64,000 nt of DNA from Maribacter sp. HTCC2170 (lineage in GTDB: Bacteria; Bacteroidota; Bacteroidia; Flavobacteriales; Flavobacteriaceae): positions 1,175,501 to 1,239,500 of the forward strand of contig NC_014472.1 of the NCBI RefSeq assembly GCF_000153165.2, given 5' to 3'. A program made the position numbers and the translations under genes. Below the pieces are notes generated by a model. It saw nothing but the letters and a program-made list of their open reading frames with translations, had not been told where the DNA came from and did no database searches. Below, in pieces: positions 62,510 to 64,000 of this stretch. The first letter of the stretch is position 1; every line of letters starts with the position of its first letter.

Positions 62510-64000
62510 ATGGAATACTTCGTTAATTGTAACACCTCTACATTAGCGCCGTACACAACTCCCTTGGATAGAACCAGGGCAGCGCATTTGTACCGAAGAT
62601 TGGGGTTTAGTGCCTCCGTCGAGACTATTGACCAAGCAGTCGGATTATCTGCCGGTGCTTTAGTCGATAATTTAATAAATCAGGCCGTAAATATGGCCCC
62701 AACACCTGCACCTACTTGGGCAGATTGGAATAATAGCAACTACCCTGCGGACGATGATGCAGCCGGCCAACTACGGCGGGCACAATTGGACGAATGGAGG
62801 TTGACCTATGCCAACGGCATGCTCAATAACAACCTAAGGGATCGATTGAGTTTTTTCTGGAGCAACCACTTTGTTACTGAAATAGATATATACGATTGTA
62901 ACTCTTTCCTTTACTATTATATAAACTGTCTACAACGAAATTCGATTGGGAATTTCAGAACCTTCGTAAGTGAAATAGGTTTAACCAGTGCTATGCTTTA
63001 CTATCTGGATGGCGTATATAACAATGGTAATAATCCCAACGAGAATTACGCTCGTGAACTATATGAACTATTCACCCTAGGTGAAGGCAATGCATATACT
63101 GAGGATGATATTATCGAAACTGCTAAAGCCCTAACAGGTTATGTGGAACGAGGAGAAATAGGTTGCGAAGCAGTGACTTTTGATGCATCAAACTTCGATG
63201 CGGGGAGTAAAACGATTTTTGGTCAAACAGGTAATTGGGGATATGATGATGTTATCAATATTCTTTTCCAAGAACGTGCAAATGAGATTGCAGAATTCAT
63301 CTGCAGAAGACTTTATGAATTTTTTGTGCATCCAGATTCTGAAGATGAAACTGGTAACGCACAGACTATAATAGATGGTTTAGCAGCTACTTTTGTTTCA
63401 AATAATTTTGAAATTGCACCTGTGCTGTCGCAGTTGTTCAAGAGTCAGCATTTTTTCGATGATGAGGCTATTGGTGTAATTATCAAAAGTCCTTTTGACA
63501 TGTACTTCAACTTTGTCAAGGAAACTGGATTCACATACAACAACACTAATGTGAGTGAGTTGATTAATTATAGTGGTCTTCTCTCTCAGCGATTGTTCGA
63601 TCCATTTGATGTTGCTGGTTGGCAAAGAGATAGAAGTTGGATCAATACCAATTTCATGATAGGCCGTTGGCTGACAATGGAATCAGTTATTGAAGGATTC
63701 TATCAAGACGATAATGAGCAATTTAGAGATTTTGCGATGTCTATCGTAGGTGGAATTGGTATGACCACCAATAATCCAGATCTCATTTCCAGACCTATTA
63801 TTGACCACGTACTTCCAAAAGGTTTACTTACGGAGTCAGATTATCAAAGGGCCTTTGCAATTTTCAGAAGTGATGTAGAAGAGACCTATTACGAAGGAGG
63901 AAATGAAGAAACATGGACATTGGCCATGTGGAACCAAGCACCTTTTCAAGTGTACATATTACTTCAATATTTGGCAAGAGAACCTGAATTTCAACTAAAA
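62510..64000 (+). CDS. DUF1800 family protein, C-terminus off the right edge
   Basis: 497 codons are visible from the ATG at 62510 and the frame is open to base 64000. DUF1800 hallmarks are DRTRAAHLYRRLGFSASVETID, LRDRLSFFWSNHFVT, NENYARELYELFTLGEGNAYTEDDIIETAKALTGY and PFDMYFNFVKETGF, then the DVAGWQRDRSWINTNFM segment. There is no clear signal peptide. Members are usually followed by a DUF1501 gene and belong to an exported pair of unknown role; the partner would lie beyond the edge. The first 194 bp upstream hold no other gene. Confidence 0.88.
   Translation, partial: MEYFVNCNTSTLAPYTTPLDRTRAAHLYRRLGFSASVETIDQAVGLSAGALVDNLINQAVNMAPTPAPTWADWNNSNYPADDDAAGQLRRAQLDEWRLTYANGMLNNNLRDRLSFFWSNHFVTEIDIYDCNSFLYYYINCLQRNSIGNFRTFVSEIGLTSAMLYYLDGVYNNGNNPNENYARELYELFTLGEGNAYTEDDIIETAKALTGYVERGEIGCEAVTFDASNFDAGSKTIFGQTGNWGYDDVINILFQERANEIAEFICRRLYEFFVHPDSEDETGNAQTIIDGLAATFVSNNFEIAPVLSQLFKSQHFFDDEAIGVIIKSPFDMYFNFVKETGFTYNNTNVSELINYSGLLSQRLFDPFDVAGWQRDRSWINTNFMIGRWLTMESVIEGFYQDDNEQFRDFAMSIVGGIGMTTNNPDLISRPIIDHVLPKGLLTESDYQRAFAIFRSDVEETYYEGGNEETWTLAMWNQAPFQVYILLQYLAREPEFQLK

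Noticed and set aside
1-64000. CRISPR arrays, prophage, insertion sequences, integrases, rRNA
   Set aside because: No regularly spaced repeats, transposase-like or phage-like proteins, or rRNA sequence were seen on either strand.

Overview
The window looks like the chromosome of a marine-type member of the Flavobacteriaceae (Bacteroidota). The base composition is AT-rich. Several genes are preceded by the Bacteroidota promoter pattern TTTG/TTG - about 20 nt - TAnnTTTG. There is a C-terminal type IX secretion sorting domain, many lipoprotein signals (L-x-x-C), a MgtE / RsmA / DUF4286 / TPR / SerS block and an L25 protein with a long acidic tail, all usual in this family. I cannot name the genus. 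I see no prophage, insertion sequence, CRISPR array or rRNA operon; one tRNA-Leu(CAA) is present.

Layout. 1-7,100: carbohydrate-handling and envelope genes (Gfo/Idh/MocA oxidoreductase running off the left edge, DUF1080 lipoprotein, mutarotase-like protein, TonB-dependent outer-membrane barrel, DUF418 membrane protein, beta-propeller lipoprotein). 7,300-11,720: a mutagenic-repair pair, a short DnaE paralogue and a Y-family DinB polymerase, read from a region with repeated GGATAGCT half-sites. 11,740-22,570: a 56-residue membrane micro-gene, an ADP-ribosylglycohydrolase-family lipoprotein, a secreted protein, two unrelated Tat-signal proteins with strikingly similar 5' leaders, a DPP-IV-type peptidase, a TauE-type permease, an Fe-S L-serine dehydratase and a BON-LysM (Kbp-like) protein. 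22,900-28,350: a hybrid histidine kinase with a C-terminal HPt-like tail, a convergent and overlapping LytTR regulator, then a di-heme cytochrome with a small DoxX-like membrane protein. 28,350-36,800: tRNA-Leu, prs-rplY, pth, a huge T9SS-exported metalloprotease coupled to a small lipoprotein, and ribF with an HTTM protein. 38,600-46,570: housekeeping run serS, TPR, DUF4286, rsmA, mgtE, cupin, a PGDH-like dehydrogenase, DUF1801 and VOC. 46,600-48,500: an LEA-like/TM2 fusion and a small arsR-DUF6428-arsN1-like cassette. 48,570-57,840: OlsF-type bifunctional acyltransferase, aspartate kinase, GNAT, fructose-bisphosphatase, and mfd between two TerB-like genes. 57,900-64,000: CocE/NonD hydrolase, TlpA-like thioredoxin lipid/periplasm protein, ACT-domain protein, YraN, and a DUF1800 protein running off the right edge.

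How genes may work together. DinB (with a visible QINLF clamp-binding motif) and the short DnaE probably form a translesion pair. The kinase has His, Asp and HPt-like His sites and the LytTR regulator has the final Asp, so the two could form one four-step phosphorelay. The ars-like cassette couples a CxC-containing ArsR repressor, a palindromic operator overlapping the promoter/start region, a cysteine-tailed DUF6428 protein and a phosphinothricin/arsinothricin-type acetyltransferase, without any efflux pump or reductase nearby. No clearly new multi-gene defence or biosynthetic system is evident; the most unusual items are the repeated dinB operator, the duplicated Tat leader, the 11-mer/TM2 fusion, the reduced ars cassette and the overlapping phosphorelay pair.
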